DNA from: Cavia porcellus
Lineage: Eukaryota; Chordata; Mammalia; Rodentia; Caviidae
Reading direction: 5' to 3'
NCBI RefSeq assembly: GCF_034190915.1
Contig: NW_026947501.1
Coordinates: 7,006,001 to 7,070,000, forward strand
Length of the DNA: 64,000 nucleotides
The position numbers and the translations under genes are program-made. Below the pieces are notes generated by a model. It was not told the origin of the DNA and searched no databases. It worked only from the letters and a program-made list of their open reading frames with translations. The number at the start of each line of letters is the position of its first letter. Within the stretch, counting starts at the first letter, position 1. Positions 12,111 through 25,100 of this stretch are shown piece after piece.

Positions 12111-12689
12111 ACATCACGGGATCGTGTGCATTGTAAGGGTTTCTAACAGGCCATTCACTAGTAGGAATGAGAACAACATCACGGGGTGCTGTGAATCGTA
12201 GGGCCTGAATCAAAAGAGGCCCTGATTGTCAATTTAGGAAAGAGAATAGCACCACAGGGTGGTCGGCATATGGAGGTCAGGATATATGCAGTGGTAATGT
12301 AGGATAAGTTTCTGAAAAAACATAGCGTGTTGGTGCGCATTTTAAGGCTTCTGACAGGCCATTCACTAGTAGGAGTGAGAAAAACATCAGTTTTGATGTG
12401 AATCGGATGGCCAGAATTAGAATAGGCAGGGAGTGGCAATGTAGGATTGATAAAAGCACCACGTGGTGGTCAGCATGGGGACGTCAGGAAATTTGCAGTG
12501 GCAATGTAGGAGAGTTTTTTGAAAAACATCGCGGGGTGGTGTGCATTGTATTTGTTTCTAACAGGCCATTCCCTAGTATGGGCGAGAAAACCATCACCGT
12601 GTGGTGTGAATCGGAGGGCCTGAATCAGTATATACAGTGAGTGGCAATGTAGGATGGAGCAAAGCACCAGGGGTGGTCAGCATGGGGAG

Positions 12690-13505
12690 GGCAGGAAACA
12701 CGCATTGGCATTGTATGATAGGTTTCTGAAAAACATCACGGGATCGTGTGCATTGTAAGGGTTTCTAACAGGCCAATCACTAGTAGGGGTGAGAAAAACA
12801 TGAGGGTGTGGTGTGAATCGGATGGGCTCCATCAGGAGAGTCAGTAAGTGGCAATGTAGGATGGAGCAAAGCACCAGGGGTGGTCAGCATGGGGAGGGCA
12901 GGAAACACGCAGTGGCAAAGTAGGATAGGTTTCTGAAAAACATCGTGGGGTGGTGAGCATTGTAAGGGTTTCTTAAAGGCCCTTCACCAGTAGGAGTGAG
13001 AAAAACATCATGGGGTGGTGCGCATTGTATGGGTGTGTAACATTACGTTCACTAGTAGGAGTGAGAGAAACATCACGGGGTGGTGTGAATCTGAGGGTCT
13101 GAATTAGGATAGGCAGTGAATGACAATGTAGGATGGAGAAAAGCCCCACGGGTAGGTCAGCATGGGGAAGTCAGGAAACATGCAGTGGCAATGTAGGGTA
13201 GGTTTCTGAAAAACATCGAGGGTGGTGCGCATTGTAAGTGTTTCTAACAGGCCATTCACTTGTAGGAGTGAGAACAAATCACGGGGTGCTGTGAATCAGA
13301 GGGCCTGAATCAAAATATGCCCTGAGTGTAAATGTAGGAAGGAGAAAAGCACCATAGGGTGCTCGGCATGGGGAGTTCAGGAAACATGCTGTGGCAATGT
13401 AGGATAGGTTTCTGAAAAAAATAGCGGGTTGGTGCGAATTTTAAGCGTTTCTTACAGGCCATTCACTAGTAGGAGTGAGAAAATCATCACGGTGTAGTGT
13501 GAATT
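12690..13505 (+). repeat. 4-monomer block, copy 2 (offset about 6,072)
   Basis: This is the partner of 6,610-7,430 with the same GGGCTCCATCAGGAGAGTC variant, the same GGCAAAGTAGGATAGG substitution and the same extra 65-bp subunit at 12,993-13,057. It is followed directly by a block matching 4,680-5,520. Confidence 0.77.
12993..13057 (+). repeat. Extra 65-bp subunit, locus 3
   Basis: GGAGTGAG occurs at 12,993 and 13,058, exactly 65 bases apart, with the ACATTACGTTCACTAG variant between. It belongs to the block shared with 6,610-7,430. Confidence 0.87.
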
Positions 13506-13509
13506 GGAG

Positions 13510-14350
13510 GGGCTGAATTAGAATAGGCAAGCAGTGGCAATGTAGCATGGAGAAAAGCACCATGGGGTGGTCAGCATGGGGAGGTCAGGAAACATGCAGT
13601 GGCAATGTAGGATACTTTTTCTGAAAAACATCGCGGGGTGGTGCAAATTGTAAGGGTTTCTAACAGGCCATTCCCTAGTAGGGGCGAGAAAAACATCATG
13701 GTGTGGTGTGAATCGGAGGGGCGAAATCATGATAGACAGTAAGTGGCAATGAAGGATGGAGAAAAGCACCAGGGGTGGTCAGCATGGGGAGGGCAGGAAA
13801 CATGCAGTGGCAATGTAGGATAGGTTTCTGAAAAACATCGCTGGGTGGTGCGCATTGTAAGGGTATCTAACACGCCAAACACTAGTAGGAGTGAGGAAAA
13901 CATCATGGGATGGTGTGAATCGGAGGGCCTGAATTACGATAGCCACTGAGTGACAATGCAGCATGGAGAAAGCCCCACAGCGTGGTCAGCATGTGGAGGT
14001 CAGTCAACATGCAGTGGCAATGTGGGATAGGTTTCTGAAAAACATTCCGGGGTGGTGCGCATTGTAAGGGTTTCTAACAAGCCATTCAATTGTAGGAGTG
14101 AGAAAAACATCACGGGGTGGTGTAAATCGCAGGGGCTGAATCATGATAGGCAGTGAGTGGCAATGTAAGATGGACAAAAGCACCACGTGGTGGTCAGCAT
14201 GGGGAGGTCAGGAAACATGCAGTGGCAATGTAGGATAGGTTTCTGAAAAACATCGCGGGGTGGTGTGCATTGTAAGGGTTTCTAACAGGCCATTCACTAG
14301 TAGGTTTGAGGAAAAACTTCACGGTGTGATGGGAATCGGAGGGCCTGAAT
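13510..14350 (+). repeat. 4-monomer block matching 4,680-5,520 (offset 8,832)
   Basis: This block follows 4,680-5,520 at a constant offset of 8,832. Shared features are TACTTTTTCTGAAAA-type subunit 1, CGAAATCATGATAGACAGT, CGCCAAACACTAG, CAAGCCATTCAATTG and AGTATTTACAGTGAG. Together with the 2,549-offset copy at 7.4-8.0 kb it makes a third copy of the same stretch. Confidence 0.78.
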
Positions 14351-16580
14351 CAGTATTTACAGTGAGTGGCAATTTAGGATGGAGAAAAACACCAGGGGTG
14401 GTCAGCATGGGGAGGGCAGGAAACATACAGTGGCAATGTAGGATAGGTTTCTGAAAAACATCGCGGGGTGGTATGCATTGTAAGGGTTTCTAACAGGCCA
14501 TTCACTAATAAGAGTGAGAAAAACATCAGGGTTGCTGTGAATCGGAGGGCCTGAATTAGGATAGGCAGTGAGTGGCAATTTAGGATGTAGAAAAGCACCA
14601 CGGGTTGGTCAGCATGGGGAGGTCAGGAAACATGCAGTGGCAATGTAGGATAGGTTTCTGAAAAACATCGCGGTATGGTGTGCATTGTAAGGGTTTCTAA
14701 CAGGCCATTCACTAGTAGGAGTGAGAAAAACATTATGGGGTGGTGTGAATCGGAGGGCCTAATTAGGATAGGCAGTGATTGCCAATGTAGCATGGAAAAA
14801 AGCACTATTGGTTGGTCAGCATGGGGAGGTCAGGAAACATGCATTGGCAATGTAGGATAGATTTCTGAAAAACATCGCGGGCCGGTGCGCATTATAAGGG
14901 TTTCTAACAGGCCATTCACAAGTAGGAGCGAGAAAAACATCACGGTGTGGTGTGAATCGCAGGGGCTGAATAAGGATAGGCAGTAAGTGCCAATGTATGA
15001 TGGAGAAAAGCACCACGGGGTGGTCAGCATGGGGAAGTCATGAAACATGCAGTGGCAATGTAGGATAGGTTTCTAAAAAACATCGAGGGGTGGTGCCCAT
15101 TGTAAGGGTTTCTAACAGGCCATTCCCTAGTAGGGGCGAGAAAACCATCACCGTGTGGTGTGAATCGGAGGGCCTGAAAAAGTATATACAGTGAGTGGCA
15201 ATGTAGGATGGAGTAAAGCACCAGGGGTGGTCAGCATGGTGAGGGCAGGAAACATGCAGTGGCATTGTAGGATAGGTTTCTGAAAAACATCACGGGATCG
15301 TGTGCATTGTAAGGGTTTCTAAGAGGCCATTCCCTAGTAGGGGCGAGAAAAACATCACGGTGTGGTGTGAATCGGAGGGGCGAAATCAGGATAGACAGTA
15401 AGTGGCAATGTAGGATGGAGAAAAGCACCAGGGGTAGTCAGCATGGGGAGGGCAGGAAACATGCAGTGGCAATGTAGGATAGGTTTCTGAAAAACATCGC
15501 GGCGTGTTGCGCATTGTAAGGGTATCTAAAACGCCATACACTAGTATGAGTGAGAAAAACATCATGGGATGGTGTGAATCGGAGGGCCTGAATTAGGATA
15601 GCCACTGAGTTTCAATGAAGCATGGAGAAGACCCACATCGTGGTCAGCATTGGGAGGTCGGGAAACATGCAGTGGCAATGTAGATAGGTTTCTGAAAAAC
15701 ATCGCGGTGTGGTGCGCATTGTAAGGGTTTCTAATAGGCAATTCAGTAGTAGGAGTGAGAAAACCATCACAGGGTGGTTTGACTCGGAGTGGCTGAATCA
15801 GTATAGGCAGTGAGTGGCAAAGTAGGATGGAGAAAATCACCAGGGGTGGTCAGCATGGGGAGGTGAGGAAACATGCAGTGGCAATGTAGGATAGGTTTCT
15901 GAAAAACATTCCGGGGTGGTGCGCATTGTAAAGGTTTCTAACAGGCCATTCAATTGTAGGAGTGAGAAAAACATCACGGGGTGGTGTAAATTGCAGGGAC
16001 TGAATCAGGATACGCAGTGAGTGGCAATGTAAGATGGACAAAAGCACCACGGGGTGGTCAGCATGGGGAGGTCAGGAAACATGCAGTGGCAATGTAGGAT
16101 AGGTTTGTGAAAAACATCGCGGGTTGGTGCGATTTGTAAGGGTTTCTAACAGGCCATTCACTAGTAGGAGTGTGAAAAACATCACGGGGTGGTGTGAATC
16201 GGATGGCCCGAATCAGGATAGGCAGTGAGTGGCACTGTAGGATTGAGAAAAGCACCACGGGGTGGTCAGCATGTTGAGGACAGGTATTATGCAATGGCAA
16301 TGTAGGATATGTTTCTCAAAAACATTGTGGGGTGGTGCGCTTTGTAAGGGTTTCTAACAGGCCATTCACTAGTAGGAGCAAGAAAACATGACGGTGTGGT
16401 GTGAATCGGAGGGGTTCAATCAGGATAGGCAGTAAGTGGCAATGTAGGATGGAGCAAAGCACCAGGGGTGGTCAGCATGTGGAGGGCAGGAAACACGCAG
16501 TGGCAATGTAGGATAGGTTTCTGAAAAACATCGTGGGGTGGTGAGAATTGTAAGGGTTTCTTAAAGGCCCTTCACCAGTA

Positions 16581-16645
16581 GGAGTGAGAAAAACATCACG
16601 GGGTGGTGCGCATTGTATGGGTGTGTAATATTACATTCTCTAGTA
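16581..16645 (+). repeat. Extra 65-bp subunit, locus 4
   Basis: GGAGTGAG occurs at 16,581 and 16,646. The inserted subunit is slightly diverged (AATATTACATTCTCTAG instead of ACATTACGTTCACTAG), so it is an older relative of loci 1-3. Confidence 0.85.
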
Positions 16646-16834
16646 GGAGTGAGAGAAACATCATGGGGTGGTATGAATCAGAGGGTCTGAATTAGGATAG
16701 GCAGTGAATGACAATGTAGGGTGGAGAAAAGCCCCACGGGTAGGTCAGCATGTGGAAGTCAGGAAACATGCAGTGGCAATGTAGGATAGGTTTCTGAAAA
16801 ACATCGTGGGGTGGTGCGCATTGTAAGGGTCTCT

Positions 16835-18628
16835 AACAGGCCATTCACTAGTAGGAGTGAGAACAACATCACAGGGTGCTGTGAATCAGAGGGCCTGAAT
16901 CAAAATAGGCCCTGAGTGTAAATATAGGAAGGAGAAAAACACCATAGGGTGCTCGGCATGGGGAGTTCAGGAAACATGCAGTGGCAATGTAGGATAAGTT
17001 TCTGAAAAAAATAGCGGGTTAGTGCGAATTTTAAGTGTTTCTTACATGCCATTCACTAGTAGGAGTGAGAAAATCATCACGGTGTAGTGTGAATCAGAGG
17101 GGTGAATTAGAATAGGCAAGCAGTGGCAATGTAGGATGGAGAAAAGCACCACGGGGTGGTAAGCATGGGGAGGTCAGGAAACATGCAGTGGCCATGTAGG
17201 ATAGTTTTTTGAAAAACATGGCGCGGTGGTGCAAATTGTAAGGGTTTCTAACAGGCCATTCCCTAGTAGGGGCGAGAAAAACATCACGGTGTGGTGTGAA
17301 TCGAAGGGGCGAAATCAGGATAGACAGTAAGTGGCAATGTAGGATGGAGAAAAGCACCATGGGTGGTCAGCCTGGGAAGGGCAGGAAACATGCAGTGGCA
17401 ATGTAGGATAGGTTTCTGAAAAACATCGCGGGGTGGTGCGCATTGTAAGGGTATCTAACACGCCATACACTAGTAGGAGTGAGGAAAACATCATGGGATG
17501 GTGTGAATCAGAGGGCCTGAATTAGGATAGCCACTGAGTGACAATGCAGCAAGGAGAAAGCCCCACAGAGTGGTCAGGATGGGGAGGTCAGGAAACATGC
17601 AGTGGCAATGTAGATAGGTTTCTGAAAAACATCGCGGTGTGGTGCGCCTTGTAAGGGTTTCTAATAGGCAATTCAGTAGTAGGACTGAGAAAACCATCAC
17701 AGGTTGGTTTGACTCGGAGTGGCTGAATCAGTATAGGCAGTGAGTGGCAATGTAGGATGGAGAAAAGCACCAGGGGTGGTCAGCATGGGGAAGTCAGGAA
17801 ACATGCAGTGGCAATGTAAGATAGGTTTCTGAAAAACATTCCGGGGTGGTGCGCATTGTAAGGGTTTCTAACAGGCCATTCAATTGTAGGAGTGAGAAAA
17901 ACATCACGGGGTGGTGTAAATCGCAGGGACTGAATCAGGATAGGCAGTGAGTGGCAATGTAAGATGGACAAAAGCACCACGGGGTGGTCAGCATGGGGAG
18001 GTCAGGAAACATGCATTGGCAATGAAGGATAGGGTTCTGAAAAATATCGCGGGGTGGTGTGCAATGTAAGGGTTTCTAACAGGCCATTCACTAGTAGGTG
18101 TGAGGAAAAACTTCACGGTGTGATGGGAATCGGAGGGCCTGAATCAGTATGTACAGTGAGTGGCAATATAGGATGGAGAAAAGCTCCAGGGGTGGTCAGC
18201 ATGGGGATGGCAAGAAACATGCAGTGGCAATGTAGGATAGGTTTCTGTAAATAATCGCGGGTGGTGCGCATTGTAAGGGTTTCTAACAGGCCATTGACTA
18301 ATAGGAGTGAACAAAACATCAGGGGTGCTGTGAATCGGAGGGCCTGAATTAGGATAGGCAGTGAGTGGCAATTTAGGATGTAGAAAAGCACCATGGGTTG
18401 GTCAGCATGGGGAGGTCAGGAAACATGCAGTGGCAATGTAGGATAGGTTTCTGAAAAACATCACGGGATGGTGTGCATTGTTAGGGTTTCTAACAGGATA
18501 TTCACTAGTAGGGTTGAGAAAAACATTATGGGGTGGTGTGAATCGGAGGGCCTAATTAGGATAGGCAGTAATTGCCAATGTAGCATGGAAAAAAGCACCA
18601 CGGGTTGGTCAGCATGGGGAGGTCAGGA
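16835..18628 (+). repeat. 8- to 9-monomer block matching 8,830-10,625 (offset about 8,004)
   Basis: Landmarks at 8,830-10,625 recur here at offsets of 8,003-8,005. Shared marks include TATCTAACACGCCATACAC, AATTCAGTAGTAGGA, the GACTCGGAGTGGCTGAATC-like variant, CAATTGTAGGAGTGAG, CTTCACGGTGTGATGGGAA-type subunit 2 and ACATTATGGGGTGG. At about 18,628 the copy ends and a TATTTTTCTGAAAA variant begins. Confidence 0.78.
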
Positions 18629-19490
18629 ATCATGCAGTGGCAATGTAGGATATTTTTCTGAAAAACATCGCGGCGTTGTGCGCAAAGTAAGGGTTTCTAA
18701 TAGGCCATTCACTAGTAGGAGTGAGAAAAACTTCACGGTGGGTGTGAATCGGAGGGCCTGAATCAATATAGGGAGTGAGTGGCAATGGAGGATGTAGAAA
18801 AGCTCCACGGTTGGTCAGCATGTGGAGGTCAGGAAACATGCAGTGGCAACCTAGGATAGGTTTCTGAAAAATATGGTGGGGTGGTGTGCATTGTAAAAGT
18901 TTCTTAAAGGCCCTTCACTAGTAGGAGTGAGAAAAACATCAGGGGTTGTGTGAATTGGATGGCCTGACTTAGGATAGGCAGTGAGTGACAATTTGGATGG
19001 AAAAAGCACCACGGTTTGGTGCATGGGGAGATAAGAAAACATGCAGTGGCAATGTAGGATAGGTTTCTGATAAACATCGCGGGGTGGTGAGCATTGTAGG
19101 GGTTTCTAACAGGCCATTCACTAGAAGGAGTGAGAACAACATCACGGGATGCTGTGAAACAGAGGGCCTGAATCAAAATAGGCACTGAGTGTCAATAGAG
19201 GAAGGAGAAAAGCACCACGGGGTGGTCGGCATGGGGAGGTCAGGAAACATGCATTGGCAATGTAGGATAGGTTTCTGAAAAAAATAGCGGGTTCGTGTGA
19301 ATTTTAAGGGTTTCTTACAGGCCATTCCCTAGTAGGAGTGAGAAAAACATCACAGTGTGGTGTGAATTGGAGGGCCTGAATTAGGATAGGCAGTGAGTGG
19401 CAATGTAGGATGGAGAACAGAACCAGGGATGGTCAGCATGGGGACGTCAGGAAACATGCAGTGGCAATGTAGGATAGGTTTCTGAAAAAC
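18606..19490 (+). repeat. 4-monomer block, copy 1 (offset about 2,686)
   Basis: This segment is repeated at 21,292-22,174. Private variants shared by both are TATTTTTCTGAAAAACATCG, GTTGTGCGCAAAGTAAGGG, CTTCACGGTGGGTGTGAATC, the shortened subunit 3 ACAATTTGGATGGAAAAAGC, GGGGAGATAAGAAAACATG and GAAACAGAGGGCCTGAATC. Confidence 0.83.
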
Positions 19491-21291
19491 ATCGTGGAGT
19501 GGTGCGCATTGTAAGTGTTTCTAACACGCCATTTGCTAGTAGGAGTGAGAAAAACTTCAGGGGTGGTGTGAATCGGAGGGCCTGAATTAGGATAGGCACT
19601 GAGTGGCAATCAAGGATGGAGAAAAGCTCCAGGGGTGGTCAGCATGGGGAGGTTAAGAAACATGCAGTGGTAAATAAGATACGTTTCTGAAAAGCATCGC
19701 GGGGTGATGCGCATTGTAAGGGTTTCTAAAAGGCCATTCACTAGTAGGAGGGAGAAAAACAGCACGTGGTGGTGTTAATCTGAGGGCCTGAATCAGGATA
19801 GGCAGTGAGTGGCAGTGTAGAATGGAGAAAAGCACCCCGGGGTGGTCAGCATGTGGAGGTCAGGAATCAGGCAGTGGCAATGTAGGATAGGTTTCTGAAA
19901 AAAATAGCGGGTTGGTGCGAATTTTAAGGGTTTCTTACAGGCCATTCACTAGTAGCAGTGAGAAAAACATCAGTTGTGGTTTGAATAGGACGGCCTAAAT
20001 TAGGATAGGTAGGGAGTGGCAATGTAGGATGGAGAAAAGCACCACGGGGTGGTCAGCATGGGGAGGTCAGGAAACATGCAGTGGCAATGTTAGATAGTTT
20101 TTTGAAAAACATTGTGGGGTGGTGCAAATTGTATGGGTTTCTAACAAATATTCCCTAGTAGGGGGGAGAAAAACATCACGGTGTGGTGTGAATCGGAGGG
20201 GCAAAATCAGGATAGGCAGTAAGTGGCAATGTAGGATGGAGAAAAGCACCAGGGGTGGTCAGCATGGGGAGGGCAGGAAACATGCGGTGCAATTGTAACA
20301 TAGGTTTCTGAAAAACATCGCCGGATGGTGTGCATTGTAAGGGTTTCTAACAGGCCATTCACTAGTAGGGGTGAGAAAACATTATGGGGTGGTGTGAATC
20401 ACAGGGCCTAATTAGGATAGGCAGTGATTGCCAATGTAGCATGGAAAAAAGCACCACGGGTTGGTCAGCATGGTGAGGTCAGGAAACATGCATTGGCAAT
20501 GTAGGATAGGTTTCTGAAAAACATCGCGGGCTGGTGCGCATTGTAAGGGTTTCTAACAGGCCATTCACATGTAGGAGCGAGAAAAACATCACGGTGTGGT
20601 GTGAATCGCAGTGGCTGAATCAGGATAGGCAGTAAGTGGCAATGTATGATGGAGAAAAGCACCAAGGGGTGGTCAGCATGGAGAGGGCAGGAAACATGCA
20701 GTGGCAATGTACGATAGGTTTCTGAAAAACATCGTGGAGTGTTGCGCATTGTAAGGGTTTCTTAAAGGCTCTTCACTAGAAGGAGTGAGAAAAACATCAG
20801 GGGTGGTGTGAATTGGAGTGCCTGAATTAGGATAAGCAGTGAATGACAATGTAGGATGGAGAAAAGCCCCACGTGTAGGTCAGCATGGGGAAGTCAGGAA
20901 ATATTCAGTGGCAATGTAGGATAGGTTTCTAAAAAACATCGCGGGGTGGTGCACATTGTAAGGGTTTCTAACAGGCTACTCACTAGTAGGTGTGAGAAAA
21001 ACTTCACGGTGTGATGGGAATCGGAGGGCCTGAATCAGTATATACAGTGAGTGGCAATGTACGATGGAGAAAAGCACCAGGGGTTGTCAGCATGGGGAGG
21101 TACGGAAACTTGCAGTGGCAATGTAGGAAAGGTTTCTGAAAAACATCGCGGGGTGGTGCGCATTGTAAGTGTTTCTAACAGGCCACTGACTAGTAAGAGT
21201 GAGAAAAACATCACGGGGTGGTGTTAATCGGAGGGCTTCAATCAGGATAGGCATTGAGTGGCAAAGTAGGATGGAGAAAAGCACCACGGCG
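19491..21291 (+). repeat. Satellite monomers between the two 2,686-offset blocks
   Basis: This interval holds no gene, only monomers of mixed type. The monomer at 19,735-19,870 carries the AACAGCACG and GGTGTTAATCTGAGGG variants seen at the left edge of the window. The stretch 20,310-20,870 resembles 3,290-3,840 and 10,470-11,010, with ACATTATGGGGTGG, CACATGTAGGAGCGAG (CACAAGTAGG in the relatives) and ATCGTGGAGTGTTGCGC. Confidence 0.75.
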
Positions 21292-22174
21292 TGGTCAGCA
21301 TGGGGAGGTCAGGAATCATGCAGTGGCAATGTAGGATATTTTTCTGAAAAACATCGCGGCGTTGTGCGCAAAGTAAGGGTTTCTAATAGGCCATTCACTA
21401 GTAGGAGTGAGAAAAACTTCACGGTGGGTGTGAATCGGAGGGCCTGAATCAGTACAGGCAGTGAGTGGCAATGGAGGGTGGAGAAAAGCTCCAGGGTTGG
21501 TCAGCATGTGGAGGTCAGGAAACATGCAGTGGCAACGTAGGATAGGTTTCTGAAAAATATGGTGGGGTGGTGTGCATTGTAAAAGTTTCTTAAAGGCCCT
21601 TCACTAGTAGGAGTGAGAAAAACATCAGGGGTTGTGTGAATTGGAGGGCCTGAATTAGGATAGGCTGTGAGTGACAATTTGGATGGAAAAAGCACGACGG
21701 GTTGGTGCATGGGGAGATAAGAAAACATGCAGTGGCAATTTCGGATAGGTTTCTGAAAAAACATCGCGGGGTGGTGAGCATTGTAAGGGTTTCTAACAGG
21801 CCATTCACTAGAAGGAGTGAGAACAACATCACAGGATGCTGTGAAACAGAGGGCCTGAATCAAAATAGGCAGAGTGTCAATGGAGGAAGGAGAAAAGCAC
21901 CACGGGTGATCGGCATGGGGAGGTCAGGAAACATGCATTGGCAATGTAGGATAGGTTTCTGAAAAAAATAGCGGGTTCGTGTGAATTTTAAGGGTTTCTT
22001 ACAGGCCATTCCCTAGTAGGAGTGAGAAAAACATCACGGTGTGGTGTGAATTGGAGGGCCTGAATTAGGATAGGCAGTGAGTGGCAATGTAGGATGGAGA
22101 AAAGAACCAGGGGTGGTCAGCATGGAGACGTCAGGAAACATGCAGTGACAATGTAGGATATGTTTCTGAAAAAC
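21292..22174 (+). repeat. 4-monomer block, copy 2 (offset about 2,686)
   Basis: This is the partner of 18,606-19,490, with the same run of odd variants in the same order. Small indels are present, for example AATAGGCAGAGTGTC here versus AATAGGCACTGAGTGTC, which shifts the offset by two bases toward the right end. Confidence 0.82.
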
Positions 22175-25100
22175 ATCGCCGGATGGTGTGCATTGTAAGG
22201 GTTTCTAACAGGCCATTCACTGGTAGGGGTGATAAAAACATCACGGGGTGGTGTGAATCGGAGGGCCTGTATTAGGAAAGGCAGTGAGTAGCAATGTAAA
22301 ATGAAGAAAAGCACCACAGGGTGGTCAGTATGGGGAGGTCAGGAAACATGCAGTGGCAATGTAGGATAGGTTTCTGAAAAACATCCCCGGATGGTGTGCA
22401 TTGTAAGGTTTTCTAACAGGCCATTCACTAGTAGGAGCGAGAAAAACATCACGGTGTGGTGGGAATCGGAGGGGCTGAATCAGGATAGGCAGTGAGTGGC
22501 AATGTAGGATGGAGCAAAGCACCAGGGCTGGTCAGCATGGGGAGGGCAAGAAACATGCAGTGGCAATGTAGGATAGGTTTCTGAAAAACATCGTGGGGTG
22601 TTGCGCATTGTAAGTGTTTCTTCAATTCCCTTCACTAGTAGGGGCAAGAAAAACATCAGGGTGTGGTGTGAATCCGAGGGGCGGAATCAGGATAGGCAGT
22701 AAGTGGCAATGTAGGATGGAGAAAAGCACCAGGGGTGGTCAGCATGGGGAGGGCAGGAAACATGCACTGGCAATGTAGGATAGGTTTCTGAAAAACATCG
22801 TGGGGTTGTGAGAATTGTAAGGGTTTCTAACAGGCCATTCACTACTAGGAGTGAGAAAAACATTAGGGGTGGTGTGAATCGGAGGGCCTGAATTAGGATA
22901 GACAGTGAGTGGCAATGAAGAATGGAGTAACACCACCGGGTTTTCAACATAGGGACGTCAGGAAACATGCAGTGGCAATGTAGGTTAGGTTTCTGAAAAA
23001 CATCGCGGGGTGGTGCGCATTGTATGGGTTTCTAACAGGCCATTCTCTAGTAGGAGTGTGAAAAAAATCACGGGGTGGTGTGAATAAGGGGCCTGAATTA
23101 AGATAGGCAGGGAGTGGCATTATGTGATGCAGAAAAGCACCACGGGTTGGTCAGCATGGGGAGGTCAGGAAACATGCACTGGAAATGTAGGATATGTTTC
23201 TGAAAAGAATCGCGGGGTGGTGCACTTTGTAAAGGTTTCTAACAGGCAATTCACTAGTAGGAGTGAGGAAAACATCACGGGGTTTTGCGGATCAGAGCGC
23301 CTGAATTAGGATAGACAGTGAGTGGCAATGTATGATGGAAAAAAGCACCACGGGGTGGTCAGCATGGGGAGGTCAGGAAACATGCACTGGCAATGTAGGA
23401 TAGGTTTCTGAAAAACATCGCGGGGTGGTGCACATTGTAAGGTTTTCTAACAGGCCATTCACTAGTAGAAGTGAGAAAAACATCAGCGGTGGTGTGAATC
23501 AGAGGGCCCAAATTAGGATAGACAGTGAGTGGCAAAGTAGGATGGAGAAAAGCACCACGGGGTGGTCAGCAAGGGGAGGTCAGGAAACATGCAGTGGCAA
23601 TGTATGATAGGTTTCTGGAAAACATCGCTGGGTGGTGCGCATTGTAAGGGTTTCTCACAGGCCATTCACTAGTAGGAGTGAAAAACAACACGGCGTTGTG
23701 TGAATCGCAGGACCTGAATCAGGATAGGCAGTGAGTGGCAATGTAGGGGGGAGAATAGCACCACGGGTTGGTCAGCATGGGGAGGTCAGGAAACATGCAG
23801 TGGCAACGTAGGATAGGTTTCTGAACAACATCGTGGGGTTGTGCGCATTGTAAGGGTTTCTTAAAGGCCCTTCACTAGTAGGAGTGAGAAAAACATCAGG
23901 GGTGGTGTTAATCAGAGCGCCTGAATTAGGATAGGTATTGAGTGGCAATGTAGGATGGGGAAAAGCACCACGGGTTGTTCAGCATGGGGAGATCAGGAAA
24001 CATGCAGTGGCAATGTACAATAGATTTCTGAAAAACATTGGGGGGTGGTGCGTATTTCAAGGGTTTCTAACATGCCATCCACTAGTAGGAGTGAGAAAAA
24101 TATCAGGGGTGGTGTGAATCAGAGGGCCTGAATTAGGATAGGCACTGAGTGGCAATGAAGGATGGAGAAAATCTCCAGGGGTTGTCCGCATGGGGAGGTC
24201 AGAAAACATGCAGTGGCAAATAGGATAGGTTTCTGAAAAACATCGCGGGGTGATTCGCATTGTAAGCGTTACTAAAAGGCCATTCAGTATTAGGATTGAG
24301 AAAAATGTCACGAGGTGGTGTGAATCGGAGGGTCTGGCTCAGGATAGGTAGTGAGTGGCAATGTAGGATGTAGAAAAGCACCACGGGGTGGTCAGCATGG
24401 GGAGGTGAGGAGACATGCAGTGGCAAAGTAGGATATGTTTCAGAAAAACATCGCGGGGTGATTCGCATTGTGACTTTTTGTAACAGGCCATTCACTAGTA
24501 CGAGTGAGAAAAACATCACAGTGATGTGTTAATCGGCGGGCCTGAATCAGGATAGGCATTGAGTGGCAATGTAGAATGGAGAAAAGCAACACAGGGTGGT
24601 CAGCATGTGGAGGTCAGGAATCATGCAGTGGCAATGTTGGATAGGTTTCTGAAAAACAAGGTGGGGTGGGTCGCATTGCAAGGGTTTCTAACAGGCCATT
24701 CACTAGTAGGATTGAGAAAAACATCACGGGGTGGTGTGAATCAGAGGGCCTTAATTAGTATAGGCAGAGAGTGGCAACATAGGATGGAGAACAGCACCAC
24801 GTCGTGGTCAGCATGGGGAGGTCAAGAAACATGCAGTGGCAAGGCAGGATAGGTTACTGAAAAACATCGTGGGGTGGTGCGCATTGTAAGGGTTTCTAAC
24901 ATGCCATTCACTAGTAGGGGCGAGAAAAACATCATGGTGTGGTAATCGGAGGGGCGGAATCAGGATAGGCAGTAAGTGGCAATGTAGGATGGAGAAAAGC
25001 ACCAGGGGTGGTCAGCATGGGGAGGGCATGAAACATGCAGTGGCAATGTAGGATAGGTTTCAGAAAAAAATCGCGAGGTGGTGTGCATTGTAAGGATTTC

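Larger units (their letters stand above)
1..18605 (+). repeat. Array domain 1: mosaic of reused monomer blocks
   Basis: This stretch has no gene; it is satellite throughout. It is a patchwork of blocks of 3-12 monomers that reappear at other offsets within the same domain. Typical marker variants are a GTGCTGTGAATCAGAGG type carrying AATAGGCCCTGAG, an AAATAGCGGGTTGGTGCGAA type that usually follows it, and a GGGCGAAATCAGGATAGAC type. The first bases (GGCCATTAACTTGTAGG) lie inside a subunit 2, so the array extends to the left. The opening 1.4 kb resembles monomers near 12.2-12.6 kb and 19.7-20.1 kb. Confidence 0.85.
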